The translations under genes were made by a program, and so were the position numbers. 64,000 nt of DNA, from NCBI GenBank assembly GCA_001414485.1, contig LLEY01000158.1, positions 1 to 64,000 of the forward strand, given 5' to 3'. The DNA is from Calycina herbarum (Eukaryota; Ascomycota; Leotiomycetes; Helotiales; Pezizellaceae). Of the stretch, positions 1-10,914 are shown piece after piece (within the stretch, counting starts at the first letter, position 1; every line of letters begins with the position of its first letter). The notes under the pieces are model-generated. The model searched no databases, was not told where the DNA came from, and saw nothing but the letters and a program-made list of their open reading frames with translations.

Positions 1-280
1 CAATCCCTACACGGAGAGGGTTATTAGGAGTCTCAGGAGTACTCAGCGTAGTCCACTCCCATTGACGCAGGAATCGCCTACGATTTTACCAGCTGACTGT
101 TCAGACACCAAACCCCGGTGTCACTGGCCGTCCAGGTGGTCTCTGATTACCTGGCTATTTGAGGTTGTCGATGTACTGATCCGAATCTAGGCCGAATCGA
201 ATTCGAAGCAGGTACGCCGGCGCGCTCGAGTGAGATATTATAACAGGCCGTCCCCGGCGGAGTCGAATTTGGTCTTTTAA
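1..280. other. Unassigned left-edge segment
   Basis: I see no gene here. The composition is balanced, unlike the AT-rich tract that begins after 561. It directly precedes an LTR-like repeat and could be the inner edge of an older retroelement, but nothing in it shows that. Confidence 0.3.
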
Positions 281-561
281 TGTAACGGCACGAAACGGAT
301 ACTACTACAAAAGAGGCATATGGAAGTGCGTTCGATAGAATGACATACCCGAATACTAGGCTCTGATACGAAGGAAAAGACCAAATTGGTCTTTCCTCAA
401 GAGAGAGTAAGGGCATCTATATACAAGAGGGCCGGATAATAACAAAAGTCCGTACCGATCCGGCTCTGACAATTCCGAAACCATCTGTGCCGTACCATAC
501 TCGGCACGTATTCTTGGCTGTTCCGATGGCTCGGCAATTCCATAAATAGCTGGCCATCACA
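281..561 (+). repeat. Solo LTR, TGTAACGG family, no target duplication
   Basis: The repeat begins TGTAACGGCACGAAACGG and ends GGCCATCACA. It is the same family as the copies at 7181-7491 and 24274-24607, but is about 30 bp shorter because a stretch before the ACCATCTGTGCC segment is missing. Flanking pentamers differ (TTTAA before, GTAGC after), so recombination or a deletion probably involved this copy. A CTATATACAAG stretch may be the LTR TATA box. A MITE is a less likely alternative, because other copies have TG...CA ends and exact 5-bp duplications. Confidence 0.7.
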
Positions 562-1421
562 GTAGCTCGGTAATAGATTACGTTATAGTTATTAAATATT
601 ATACTACTTTGAATACTACTTATAGTTATCTTTTTAAACTACTTTCTACTTTTTTTAAACGTAGGAAAAGTTATCTATCTACTTAACTAGTACTATAACC
701 GACGAATATAAAACATATAATTAATATAATATTTTAAAAATTAAAAAGTATACTATTCTACTAAGAATATCCTAGATTAATAGTAAGTATATATCGGTAG
801 TAAATTAGAGGATTTATATCTTTTTCTTTTCTATATCTTTTTTAAGATTAACTTTTTATATTAAGTAGCCTTAGCTTCTAAGTGTTTAACTTTCTTAAGT
901 ATCTAATATTCTCTTATTATATATTCTTTTCTCGTTTTTACTTCTTTAAGTCTTTGTTATATTACTTTCGATATAGATTATACTATAGTTAACTTCGTCT
1001 TACTTTCTTTCTTAATATTACTAGATTAATTACTAATAATATTAATAATATCCTCTATATTACTAAGATATATTAGCTTATATATCTTAGCAGCTACCTT
1101 CTCTCTTAGTTATAAAATAATACTATCTTTCTTTCGACTAATTAGTTTATAAGTGAGATCTTATACTAGGTATTAAGAATACTCTATTATTATAGTCTAA
1201 TTATAGCGAGCTTTCTCGTAAAAACAATAGTAATATTTAGCTTAAGTTTTAAGTATCGTAGCTGACTTTCTCTTAGATATAGAAAGCTTATCTTCTCTTA
1301 GCTCCTCTATAATTCTTATATAACTTTTATTAATTATTATCTTCTTAGAAGAGCGGACGTAAGAGATTATATAAAGGTTTAAGTGTTTCTATAAATACGA
1401 CGAGAGAAGACTATTTATAGA
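562..1421. other. AT-rich RIP-eroded tract, origin unknown
   Basis: The sequence is dominated by TA, TTA and TATA words and almost lacks CpA and TpG, the usual result of repeat-induced point mutation. Fragments of former coding frames interrupted by TAG and TAA can be guessed on the minus strand, but I cannot assign them. It is probably an old transposon remnant. Confidence 0.5.
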
Positions 1422-1635
1422 TATTAATAGATATAGTAATATCTATTATATTAAGCTACTTAAGAAAGATATTAGTATATCTGTTAGATATACTAATAGA
1501 GAAAGAGATTTTTCAGTAAATAGATATAATAATAGCTATTATAAAGTTATATATATATATACCTTATACTCTTATAAAGTAGGCTAAGAAATATAAGACT
1601 TTTACTCTTACTTTCTAAAGTATAGTATTTTAATA
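1422..1635 (+). repeat. 5' LTR of the copia element
   Basis: This LTR is 214 bp, heavily RIP-mutated (TATTAATAG for TGTTGATAG), and aligns along its length with 3839-4052 and with the solo LTR at 59750-59959. Confidence 0.8.
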
Positions 1636-1647
1636 GATTATAAGCCT
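1636..1647 (+). promoter_or_regulatory. Probable copia primer-binding site
   Basis: The bases directly after the 5' LTR read GATTATAAGCCT. Reverting three RIP-type transitions gives GGTTATGAGCCC, complementary to the anticodon arm of initiator tRNA-Met. Priming from an internal cut of this tRNA is known for Ty1/copia elements. The match is seen; the use as a primer site is inferred. Confidence 0.5.
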
Positions 1648-3838
1648 AGAAGCTCTATCGCTTTAACTAATTATACTAAGCCTTAAGCTTATATATTCTA
1701 TTAGTTAATATGTCGTATAATAATAAATCGCTAAAGATTCTAAAACTTACGAGCGCTCTTAACTATTAAATATAGACTAAAGAAGTTCGTTCTTTCTTTA
1801 AAGCTAGAGACTTTCTTAATCTTATTCTTAGTAACGAACTAAAACTAGCTAGTATAATAAGTTTTATAACCTCTATACTACGAATCTCTATAAGAGTAAG
1901 AGGTCCTTCCTAGTTATAATAAGTTAGTACTAAGACTAATACTAGAGTATTATTACTCTAGAAGGTATAGAGACGTAAGAACGCTAAGACTAGGACCTGT
2001 ATTATAAGCTATTACTTACTTATAATAAAGAATAAAATTATCGACTTCTAGACTATATAAGAGTAATAGAAGGCTTTATAAAAAGACTACTGTCTAGCTA
2101 ACGATATATCGCTTACTACGTATATAAGTCAGTTCTATAGATATAAGCTAAAGGCTAGTACTATAATCGACTTAATATCCACCGACCTATATAATCTATA
2201 GGCTTTTATCTTTACTATAGATATAGACGAAGTACCTATAGAGAAGTAAGATTAGTATACTTCTCAGAGCTGTCTAGAAGCTAGGAAACGAGTATAATAT
2301 ACGAATTGAGATTCTAGAGAATAAGCTATCTACTCTAGACTTTGACTCTGTTGTTATAAGCCTAAAGTAGACAGAATAACACTTGAAATCTAGTAACTAG
2401 GGCCTAAATAAGATAGTACTTACGGCTAATAACCGACTATAGAAACGTTAGAAGGCGTAAGAGGTAAAGAGGCCTACTAACGAAGGTTAAGAGAGCTATA
2501 GAGGTTAGAACAGTAAGAAGTATAAAGGTACTTACTATTACTATAGAGAAGAAGAGTATTTTAAGACTAAGTATCTAGTCTAGATTTAGATAATTAAAGG
2601 GAAAGCATTTACTAAGCGAGTAAAGAGTACCTCTATAAGCTCTTTACTAACGCTAGAATAGTACTTAAAGCACTAGCTAATATAAGACGAAGAGGTTATA
2701 CTTATTATAGATCTAATAGAAGACGTTCTAATAGACGTCTACTAGAGTACTCTTATAAGACGTTTTAATAAGAGCTAAGTAGCTTAGGTAATCGACTTAG
2801 GAGCTACTTACTATATAACTTATATTAGAGACGTATTTACTAAGTTTTTAGAGCTTAAGGTCTCTTAAGTAGTTAAGACTATAAGCGGTAGCTTAATATA
2901 TAAAATAGGAATTAGGAATATAACTATCTAAGTCTTTATAGATAAGCTATAGACTTAAACACTTGCTCTTATAAACGTACTATACGTGTCTAAGCTTATA
3001 AGTAGCCTGATATTAGTCTCTTAGCTATAAGACAAGAGTATTCTTATATAGACTACTAGTAGTATAAGTAAGTACGCTATAACTCTTATAAAAGATAGTT
3101 TTAGTATTACGAATATAAGCTGAATTAGCTTATAATATATACTAGACTCTATTACTATAGAAGCTACTATAGCTATAACTGAAAGAGATACTAACCTTAA
3201 CCTTTAGTATAGGAATTTTAGCTATATCGGTGTATAAGAACTTAGAGAGCTATATAGTATAGTCTTTAACCTAGAAGTACTAATATTAATTCTAAGAGAT
3301 TATAACTTAGACTTCTATAAGCTATATATTATAGTAAAACAGCTACGAGTTATTAACTACTAAGTGCTAAAGAAAGTAGATAAACCTCTTAGAAGAGTAT
3401 TTTCTAACTTCTAGAGTCTATATAGTATTTCTACTATAGCTAGGGAACGTTATATTTATACTCTTATAGACTAGGCTACTTAAAAGTCCTAGGTTTTTCT
3501 AACTAAGTAGAGAACTAACTTTAGAGAAGTCGTACTTAAATAGAAGAAGAAAGTGAAGTTATAGTTAGAGTATAAGTTAAAAGTTCTTTAGCTTAATAAT
3601 ACTAAAGAATTTAAGATATTTAAGAATAAGCTACTAAGCGAGTATAGAGTTAAGATTAGGTAAACTATACTATATATACTAGAGTAAAACAGTGTCTTAG
3701 AAAGGCTGAACTAAATACTTATTTCACTTATAAAAGTAATACTTATTAACGCTTAATTACTATATAAGTTTTAGAGCGAAGCTTTACCTATAGAGTTTTT
3801 ATAGAAGTAGCTGTTCTTAGATATAACTATAAGAGAGC

Positions 3839-4052
3839 TATTAATAGGTATAGTAATATCTGTTATATTAAGCTACTTAAGAAAGATATTAGTATACCTG
3901 TCGGGTATATCGACAGAGAAAGAGATTTTTTAGTAAATAGATATAGTAATAGCTATTACAAAGTTATATATATATATACCTTATACTCTTATAGAGTAGG
4001 CTAAGGAATTTAAGACTTTTACTCTTGCCCTCTGAAGTGTCGTATTTCAACA
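3839..4052 (+). repeat. 3' LTR of the copia element
   Basis: This copy is 214 bp and less mutated at its 3' end (CTCTTGCCCTCTGAAGTG is intact) than the 5' LTR. The RIP tract fades here into normal sequence. Confidence 0.8.
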
Positions 4053-4263
4053 ATTCTAATCTGTTTAGGTAGAGATTTTCGATGAGATCGTGGTATAGTT
4101 CTAGCGAGGTCTATTTTCTCCTCGGTTGGCGTCTTATTGTAGCCGGAGACTTAACCATCTCCTCCAGCTCCTTGAATGAAGAAAGGGAAGAGTCTTGTCT
4201 CCGTTCCTCTTCTTCGTTTGCCTCTATTCCGCCTCTGGATATCGGCGGTATATTCACAGCGTT

Positions 4264-5505
4264 CTATATCATGGTCATATCGTCAGACTTTCTCTCATGC
4301 GAGGCCGGGCCTTGTTTGTCGTCATTGCTGTTGCCAATAGCATCCGCTGAAGGAATCGTGCTCTGGATTTCACAACCAGACAGGTAGACACACTCGAAGC
4401 TACTGGCAGAGCATCGAGTACATGGAATCAGGCCATTACATTGAAATCGCCTGTGTTTGCACTGCTTACATACTCTTCTCTGAAACCCCATTTCGCGTAT
4501 ATAAGTTGGCAGTTGTTGTTTTAAATGCTCAGGGAGATCTTTTTTTACCAAGAAATCCCCGATGTCTTCAATAGTGTGACGTGGATGCTGATAATGCCAT
4601 CGAATCGTACACTCAAATGGAGCAAAGGGTGTTTTGAGGGAAACGATTGTGTCTTGACGTTTTCCGTAGGCTTCTTCGTGCTCCTCTGGAATCTGGAGGT
4701 AAATTGTATCGCCATCTTCGGTCATGTTTTGCTTCCTTCCCAATTCTGGAGACCGTCTGCAGTTCTTGCTTGGCCCAGTGTCCTCCTCCGTTGTACACCC
4801 ATCAACCTTTTTAAGAGCCGTTGTATCCACAACTTCAGATATGTCTTCATTCTCTCCAACCCTAAAGACCGCCGGCAAGCTTTGCGCCTGAAGCTTCTTC
4901 GTGGTTCAACGAGAGAACCACTTCTCGAAGACATTGGGTAGACGTGCTTAGATGTAGGATGTAATTCTCAAATTCGGTTTTTTGCAAAGGCGGAAATTCG
5001 ATTTGCGAGAGGTTGAAGTGTTTGGGGTGTTTTTTAAGAATGGTGCGAATTTCGTTGCTAATCCTTCGATTTGAGCTTCACGTTCAGCGAAGAGCTCTGT
5101 TTCTCTGGCGTAAAAGTCCAACGTCTTAGAGGTCAGTGATGTGAAATGAGTACTCAATTGTGCGGTAAGGCTTTCGAGAGTTCGCTGTGGGTCGGTATAT
5201 ATTTCCTTCACGAAAGTGTGCTGTCTCTCGATCTCTGCACGTAATTACGTATCAAGAACGGCTATCCGGATAGAAAATATAATTCTTACAGAAGATGACG
5301 TTGGAAAAGGGTTGTTGATTGTGACTTTGCAAGTTGGGCAGAAAGGAAAGAGTACGTGGGTGAAGGACGGTTGGTCCACAAGGGAAAGATAGGAGTCAGA
5401 TGCCTCGGAAGCAGAATCCAACAGGCTGCAACCACCAGCGGTATTCTGACGGGTCGGATGACTGGAGTGGCGAGAAGCCGGTTAACCAAGCAAAGAACAT
5501 ATTTT
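4264..5505 (-). CDS. Zn2Cys6 zinc-cluster protein, exon structure unresolved
   Basis: The last exon (about 4264-4900) contains CKQCKHRRFQC followed by CTRCSASSFEC, the six-cysteine pattern of a fungal Zn(II)2Cys6 cluster, which in this family binds DNA as a nuclear transcription regulator. The cluster lies in the C-terminal part (about residues 137-164 of the last 204-codon frame), whereas most family members carry it near the N terminus. Upstream, 4960-5230 encodes a helical, probably coiled-coil stretch, and 5290-5430 a segment with an FCPTC motif. A plausible ATG lies near 5505. These pieces are in different frames and need introns between them; a GTAAGA donor near 5288 is one candidate. 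One TAA near 5247 may be a RIP nonsense codon or lie inside an intron. The gene may be intact or a recent pseudogene. Confidence 0.5.
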
Positions 5506-5856
5506 CCATCTTACTCATTATCCTATGTTTCTCATCAACGTTTGGCCACGTACTTTTTAAGATACACCTACGCACGGCTGTCTACTTGCTAAAACCTTGT
5601 ATATAACGGCAACCTAATTTCTTTTCCAGCATAGCTATTACCACGCTGCTTATTCTGGCCCTTCTCTCGATGCTTGCAAAAGCTATTTTTCAGCAGGCGC
5701 TATTACAATGTCAACCTCTCAAGTCGCCAGTCTTCTACACACCATGGGTATAACCCATCGCTGGATAAACCGCGTAATGCTTACAGATGTACTAAAGAAC
5801 AAAACGTCCTACTTCTTTTGGTAAGATATCCAACCTTAACGATGATCCATAACTAA

Positions 5857-6490
5857 TTGGTACGTAGGGTTATCCCGCCGCCAAATATCGTTCTATGTAA
5901 CAGCTCTGACGAAGAATACATCTCTGCCATACGAGATGCCGACGAAGGTAGGGTCAAAGTTATCATGGTTGACCTTCGAAACATGATTTGGCAGTACGCG
6001 TTATCCCCAGTCACTATTCAGGTTCCTGAAGGAGAAATGAGAAAGGAGGGAACATCAGCCCCGTCGGTGTTGTACACTATTCGACGCAGGAAAACATTTA
6101 TGACGTCCAGAGAAGTTCTAGTCTTGACGTCTCGAGAAACTCGTAGGGGAAGCTCGTAGTTTCGTTTTGTCGGAATGCTCAAATGTGGAACTTCCCGACA
6201 AAAAACGAATTGGGAAGAAAGGGAAGATTGTACTCATACCAGAAATTGACACATTATTTTTTTCGCCTGTTGAAAATGAGAGGCTGGGGTGGGGACAATC
6301 TCAAGCATCTTGCAGTTCAATGGTCCCCAAGGACAAAGCGCATGGCCTCTCTGTTGTTTATCACCTCAGACCGTCCAAACAACCGCACAGTCGTCACCTT
6401 CATCAGACGCTGCCAAACGCTTTATGGTCGGGATACTCCTCCTAGGATCGGATTTGGAACGCCAGCTGATCTGGGCGCAAAATATTAGAG
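5857..6490 (+). pseudogene. 2EXR-type protein, two frameshifts
   Basis: The frame starting near 5857 has LRNMIWQYAL, typical of the start of fungal 2EXR (F-box-like) proteins, then VLVLTSRETRR, matching their usual VCRESR segment. At about 6148-6152 a GGGG run breaks the frame; reading on one base over gives a continuation and then IPEIDTLFFSPVENERLGWG, the family's IDTLYF motif. A second single-base break near 6285-6295 shifts to a frame with HLAVQWSP. Both breaks sit in G runs, so sequencing error cannot be excluded, but neighbouring genes are also decayed. The function of 2EXR proteins is unknown. The N-terminal part before 5857 may use an upstream exon that I could not define. Confidence 0.6.
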
Positions 6491-6739
6491 CGATGGTTGT
6501 CTTTCAGCTTGTTTGACTTGTTTAGGTTCGGATTCTTTTTAATTCTCCTTTGGTGCTTCTACTTTGAGTATCATTTTCAGAAAGAAGAAACACGCCCAGC
6601 AGAGTGTGTCATTTGTCATTGTTGCTGGGAAATGAAATCCATTCAGTAACCTGTGCTTAAACCCTAAAACAAAAGAACTTCTGTGTATCCGTCCAACCTT
6701 CATATAGGAAATACCCGTAATTGTTCTCGTCCCCATTAT

Positions 6740-8080
6740 CAAGCCAAAAGCTTAACCAAGCAATGGAACTTCCAAATTTGTCCATCCATCCCTCTCATCA
6801 TCATCCTTCCCATCCTTCCCATCATCCTCCGCATTCTTCTTCTCCTCAACCCCCCCACCTTCCTACTCTGACAATCTGCTGGCTCGATAGAAGGTTTGGT
6901 GTGCGGCGAGGAGCATTCTGGGACAATAGAAAGTCCCTCGAGGAGCCTTTTGAGGCGCTGTTGATTCCCTAGTTCGGCGCCGATCATGGTCTCCAATCGT
7001 TGACACATCAACTTCTGGGCATCGCATGTTGATTCTTTCAGGAATTTCCATTCGCCGGTCAAGAGATTCCCAGTATAGACAGGTGTGCGAGATGGCACTT
7101 TGTCGCCCGGCTCATAGATGTAGACCAACGAGTGCTTATAAAGAAGCTTGCCGAAATACTGCCTATGACTATCACGGTGCTGTAACGGCACGAAACGGAT
7201 ACTACTACAAAAGAGGCATATGGAAGTGCGTTCGATAGAATGACATATCCGAATACTAGGCTCTGATATGAAGGGAAAGACCAAATTGGTCTTTCCTCAA
7301 GAGAGAGTAAGGGCATCTATATACAAGAGGGCCGGGCAATAACAAAAGTCCGTACCGATCCGGCTCTGACAATTCCGAAACCAAACCTGTACTGTAATCC
7401 TGTTCCGTAACCATCTGTGCCGTACCATACTCGGCACGTATTCTTGGCTGTTCCGATGGCTCGGCAATTCCATCAATAGCTGGCCATCACAGGTGCTGCA
7501 GGCCAACCTTCTTGCCATCAAGTAAGAGAAGCTTAACGAAAAAATAATACCAGAGGTCCGTTTCGTTCCAGTCGTAACCCGAAAACCGTGTCTCCATTTC
7601 GCTGTAGGCTGATATAAGGCACTTGTTAAGGAAGGGTATGAGCGCGCATATAAACAAAAGATCATTGCGTGAGGAGCCATTGTCAAGTATAAACTGAAGA
7701 GCCTCAGCCACCTCAAAAATACACCCAGATATCCCTTGAACAAGAGATTCCTCTGGGAAAATGCCACAGCGGATCAGGCATAGCATGTCGATATAAACAA
7801 TGTGTGGATCTGGAGTATAGATAAGATACTTCCCTATCGCATCTATCGGTAAATTGTTGATCTTAATAGAACATAATTCCTAGAGACTGGGGTAGGAATG
7901 CGCTAGTACGGCTGTGGTGTATTCTGGATTATACCATGGCTCAGTTGGTATTGAAGCAGAGGATCCAATCTTCAACACGCCATTGGGGAATCCATGTTTG
8001 GAGGAGTTCGAGAGAATAAAGCACGCAAAGACAGAGTTCTAGAAGGCGAAGAAAAGAGGAGAAAGTTGTGGATTCTGAGA
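6740..8080 (-). pseudogene. Unknown protein gene split by a solo LTR
   Basis: On the minus strand a coherent frame runs from about 8080 to 7497, is interrupted by the LTR at 7181-7491, and resumes in the same frame from 7180 to about 6740. Removing the LTR and one GGTGC copy joins KKVGLQH directly to RDSHRQYFG. The first half is rich in hydrophobic helices (around FEVAEALQFIL and LWYYFFVKLLLL), the second has a VYIYEPGDKVP segment and an Arg/Met-rich C terminus. Two in-frame TAG codons upstream of the LTR (near 7890 and 8040) fit RIP of CAG or TGG. I do not recognise the family. The true start is uncertain because the frame stays open further upstream. Confidence 0.6.
7181..7491 (+). repeat. 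Solo LTR, TGTAACGG family, TSD GGTGC
   Basis: This 311-bp repeat begins TGTAACGG, ends CCATCACA, and is flanked by GGTGC at 7176-7180 and 7492-7496. TG...CA ends with an exact 5-bp target duplication identify a solo LTR left by recombination between the two LTRs of a retrotransposon. It lies inside the coding frame of the 6740-8080 gene. Very little RIP is visible. Confidence 0.9.
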
Positions 8081-8439
8081 AGAAGCAATGGGTGGGCGAC
8101 TATGCTGAGGGGGCAATGGGAACACGCAACCTACGAAGATACGACAAAAGGAAAGTAACCTGGCGCTGTATCCTGGCCGAAACTAATAGATCACCAGACA
8201 CATAGTGCAGAGATCACCCAAGAGGGATGTCAATCCTTCACGGGAATGTAGAAGGGGAGGAAAGTGCAAATTCCGAATTTCATACCTAGCAGGGACTAGC
8301 TCACTATTTTCATGATAACCTCCTTCCCAACCTTCTCATCAGATCTCATAGATACCGCTCCGCTACCCGCCCTTGTGACGTGTCAGTCTACGCACAGAAC
8401 GGAAGATGTATGCTTACGATCGCAACAGTCGGTGGCCAT
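8081..8439. other. No feature recognised
   Basis: This stretch may include the 5' part of the minus-strand gene to its left and the 3' flank of the minus-strand gene to its right. I see no conserved motif. Confidence 0.3.
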
Positions 8440-8953
8440 CTACCTATCAGTCGATTGTCGGGTCGCATCCGTTTCTTGAAATCTCAGCATGCAGCCTCTC
8501 GGGTGCGAATAGTTGATTATACCCTGTAGAGCTCTGAGCGCATGCTTTACATGCCATGCGCTCATGCCGTCAATATATATCTAGTTAATGTTCTCGCTGA
8601 TTGCGTTTTGCATCCAATCGTTGTCTCGGGTATATTAGAGGAACTGGGCTGCGAAAGCACAGGCAAAGCGAGCAGCCCGATGCTGCTGCTCGGCTAGGGG
8701 AAGTGATAAGAAATCTCGAATCGACAGGTTTTCCTGCCTCAATTGGTCTATAATAAACAGTTTCCTAGCATACTAGAAACCCGGGACAGTCAATAGTGAT
8801 CAAGGCAATAGCATTTTATTAATTCCATACGACAAAGTTCCTCCATCTGTTCTCTTTGGCAATGTAGAAGGGATCGCCACCAATGACAGCATTCATAGTC
8901 TGTTGTACGGCTGTCATCGACGCTCCAGGGGGGATGGAAGTAAGAGGGTCCAT
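8440..8953 (-). pseudogene. GWMQ/EWH-family protein, pair A minus member
   Basis: Exon 1 (8953-8831) begins MDPLTSIPPGAS and carries the family motif MN.VIG...RWRNFV. A 58-bp intron (8830-8773, GTATGG...TTTCTAG) falls at the position used by the two plus-strand members. Exon 2 runs YARKLFIIDQL, then an alpha-helical stretch, then TRDNDWMQ and GMSAWHVKHAL, and ends at TAG 8440-8442. Two in-frame stops, TAA before the YTRDN segment and TAG before IYIDGM, sit where relatives have other residues (Trp at the second) and fit RIP. The start lies about 54-200 bp from the start of the divergent neighbour. I do not recognise a described family; function unknown. Confidence 0.65.
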
Positions 8954-9006
8954 TTTTGGGCTGGGCGGAAACAGGCTGCTGGGTGGTTGTAGCGGTAACA
9001 GGGTGT

Positions 9007-9698
9007 ATGGGAGGAAGGACAGTCGTTAGTGGCTCACGTGAGCCAGTTGAAGTTACCGAAGGCGGGTCCGCGGCTGCAGTGGCCCTTGCAACATACATGG
9101 GTACTACTTCGACGTCCCACCATGCTGCTTCCAGCTTCCACCACCCCAAGATGGCTAAGGTTCAACCAAAGTCAACATCACTTGCTGTTCAGACATGCAT
9201 GAACCAAGCCGTAGGAAAATCCTACTGGTTAGTGGAGGATGGGTCGGTGCATTACGGGCGGTGGAGAGATCTTCTTGTACATTACCTAGGCATTCTACAA
9301 ATTAACCCCGCTTTGACTGACTATTGGATTAGAGAGTGAGAAATGCCTTTATTCAAGCTCAGCTTGAGCAGTATATTACATTAGCTCAGTTCGCAGTACT
9401 CCCCAAGCATCAGAAACGATATCGTATACTACAGCTCGAGCACGCCTTTGAAACCACTTTTTTTACACACTGCCGGAATGGAGGGTGGATGCAGGAAGTT
9501 GTAGGCGAGGACGAAGCTTGGATTCATGTGCAGGGGATGAAAGAGTGGCATGTACGGTCAGCGCTTCACTCACTTCAATATGCGAATGATGTAGCAAACA
9601 TACCAAAGGTTGAGGTTGGACCACCTAGTGATGCAGATAAAAGAACCCTAGAGGGGCAAGGAACGGGTGCGCAGTTTGAAGGAGCGAATGCAGTGTAA
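9007..9698 (+). CDS. GWMQ/EWH-family protein, pair A plus member
   Basis: Exon 1 (ATG at 9007 or, better matched to its relative, 9151; ends 9276) has CMNQAVG and GRWRDLL. The 56-bp intron is 9277-9332 (GTACAT...GGATTAG). Exon 2 (9333-9698) begins RVRNAFIQAQLEQ and carries CRNGGWMQEVVGEDEAW, IHVQGMKEWHV and RSALHSL. No nonsense codon is present, so it may be functional. The predicted protein is about 210-260 residues depending on the start, with no signal peptide or membrane segment seen; the C-terminal tail is polar. Arranged head-to-head with the 8440-8953 gene, with which it may share a promoter. Most similar to the pair B plus member (38915-45389). Function unknown. Confidence 0.65.
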
Positions 9699-10161
9699 AG
9701 GAATTGATGTAGTGTGCAGATTCGGCGCCGGTAAAGGGTATGAGACAGCAGCGATCTGATTGTGACCAGCCCTCTTCAGGCATTAGGGTTCTATCACATT
9801 TGTTGTACGTAGGGGGTGGCGGTTATTTGTCTTACACGAATCTGGTTAGATATTGTGTTTGTTATCCCACCTTTATTTCATCTTTTCCAGGACCTCAATT
9901 ACTCACCCAATCATGAGCCATCTATGTACCATTGTTTACCTTTTTTTTGGCAGGACTTTGCTGTCTATGCAAAGATGCGTTCTACAAACTCTAGGACTCT
10001 CTACCTAGCCAAAATAGTATGTTCAGATTACCTATTATCAACAGCCTGAATAAATTCCTACAGGCCTATCACTAAACTCCCTAACCTAACCTATTCCAAC
10101 AGCTCGAATAATTTCCCTCAACCTAAATATATTCCTACACATCGCAGATTCCCTCGGGCCC
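9699..10161. other. No feature recognised
   Basis: Short open frames here have no recognisable motif. The segment separates the GWMQ/EWH gene from the JmjC-like pseudogene and may hold the latter's promoter. Confidence 0.3.
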
Positions 10162-10672
10162 ATGATCTCCACCGACGTCGCTATGAATCGAGGTATCGAG
10201 CCCGACATCTACGAGGACTGTACTAACAACCTAGAGGCATTCTAGGCTCAGCATGTTCGTAATAAGCCTTTATGTCACCGGTGGATACTTAAGGGCAGGA
10301 CAGCGAAACAACAGATGGAACCCTCTAGTCGGACACCAAAGCCTTTGGTCGAATACACCAGCGAAGGATGGATGCTTACTAATCTAAAAGAACCACTAGT
10401 AAAACGCCGACTTATTTTCGTTGAGAGCATATATAGATTTGTGTTAAAAGAATAGAGAGACCAGTCAACCGGGATCAAAGTTTTCAGGAAAGTTTTTCTC
10501 GAACGGTATAGAGGCATTACTAGAAGCGATATAGAGGCGCTACTACGAGAATAGAACCGCCTAGTATATCAACAAAAGTCACACGAAATAGTTGCCGCCA
10601 TTGTCCCGAGAGAGAGGCCTGTAATCAACCTACTACGGGCTGCTACCTAGGCTATTACATAAACGAGAGAAC
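10162..10672 (+). pseudogene. JmjC-like protein, 5' part, split by element nest
   Basis: From ATG 10162 (MISTDVAMNRGIEPDIYED) one frame reads through to the insertion point at 10672, with TAG codons at several places where Trp would fit (for example EAF-stop-AQH). After removal of the 17.7-kb insertion and one AGAAC duplication, the same frame continues at 28351 without a shift. The N-terminal part has no motif I recognise; the family suggestion comes from the downstream part. The nonsense codons are all TAG or TAA, as expected from RIP of TGG, CAG or CAA. Confidence 0.6.
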
Positions 10673-10903
10673 AGTGAGGGTTAGAACCTATGATAGAGGC
10701 TCGGGCCACGCCCTCGCTAAGCATTGACCAAAGTCCCCGCTTAGCACTGGCCATCACCTCACTACCAAGTTATTAGAATATTCCAGAAGCTCTTCTTCTC
10801 TCTATATATAGAGGAAGAGCTCGTATGTATGTAGTCTTCACGCACTTCTTAATTGAATATTCGAAACCACACCTTTGAGTTGTTCGAGGTCTGGCCTCTC
10901 ACA
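10673..10903 (+). repeat. 5' LTR of the outer gypsy element
   Basis: This 231-bp LTR is barely RIP-mutated. It contains a TATATATA box at 10803-10810 and, about 37 bp downstream, ACGCACTTCT at 10840-10849, which is complementary to the primer-binding site just after the LTR. Its first base is A where the 3' LTR has T. Confidence 0.85.
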
Positions 10904-10905
10904 GT

Positions 10906-10914
10906 AGAAGTGCG
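10906..10914 (+). promoter_or_regulatory. Primer-binding site of the outer element, interrupted
   Basis: AGAAGTGCG begins two bases after the 5' LTR; its tenth base (T) is at 23681, beyond the middle element. The ten bases are the exact complement of 10840-10849 in the LTR, suggesting self-priming as known for Tf1 and related elements. The middle element inserted within this site (its GTGCG target is part of it). Confidence 0.6.

Larger units (their letters stand above)
1422..4052 (+). mobile_element. RIP-eroded Ty1/copia element lacking RT
   Basis: Two 214-bp direct repeats at 1422-1635 and 3839-4052 match the nearly unmutated solo LTR at 59750-59959 (canonical ends TGTTGATAGG...TTGCAACA). 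Between them, one direction shows a gag-like start near 1710, a protease motif of the copia type (ID.GAT..IT, near 2800), and an integrase region ending in a TPEQNGVPERLN-like segment near 3680, all with many TAG/TAA codons at former Trp and Gln positions. The 3' LTR follows soon after integrase, so the reverse transcriptase and RNase H of an autonomous copia element are absent. Flanking pentamers (ATAGA and ATTCT) do not match, so no target duplication remains. Confidence 0.75.

Noticed and set aside
281..561. MITE with imperfect TGTRAYGGC inverted ends
   Set aside because: Other copies have 5-bp duplications and TG...CA ends typical of LTRs, and the inverted match is only nine bases.
7937..7948. 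TGGCTCAGTTGG matches a tRNA box A
   Set aside because: No box B or cloverleaf follows, and the other strand is in the coding frame of the 6740-8080 gene.
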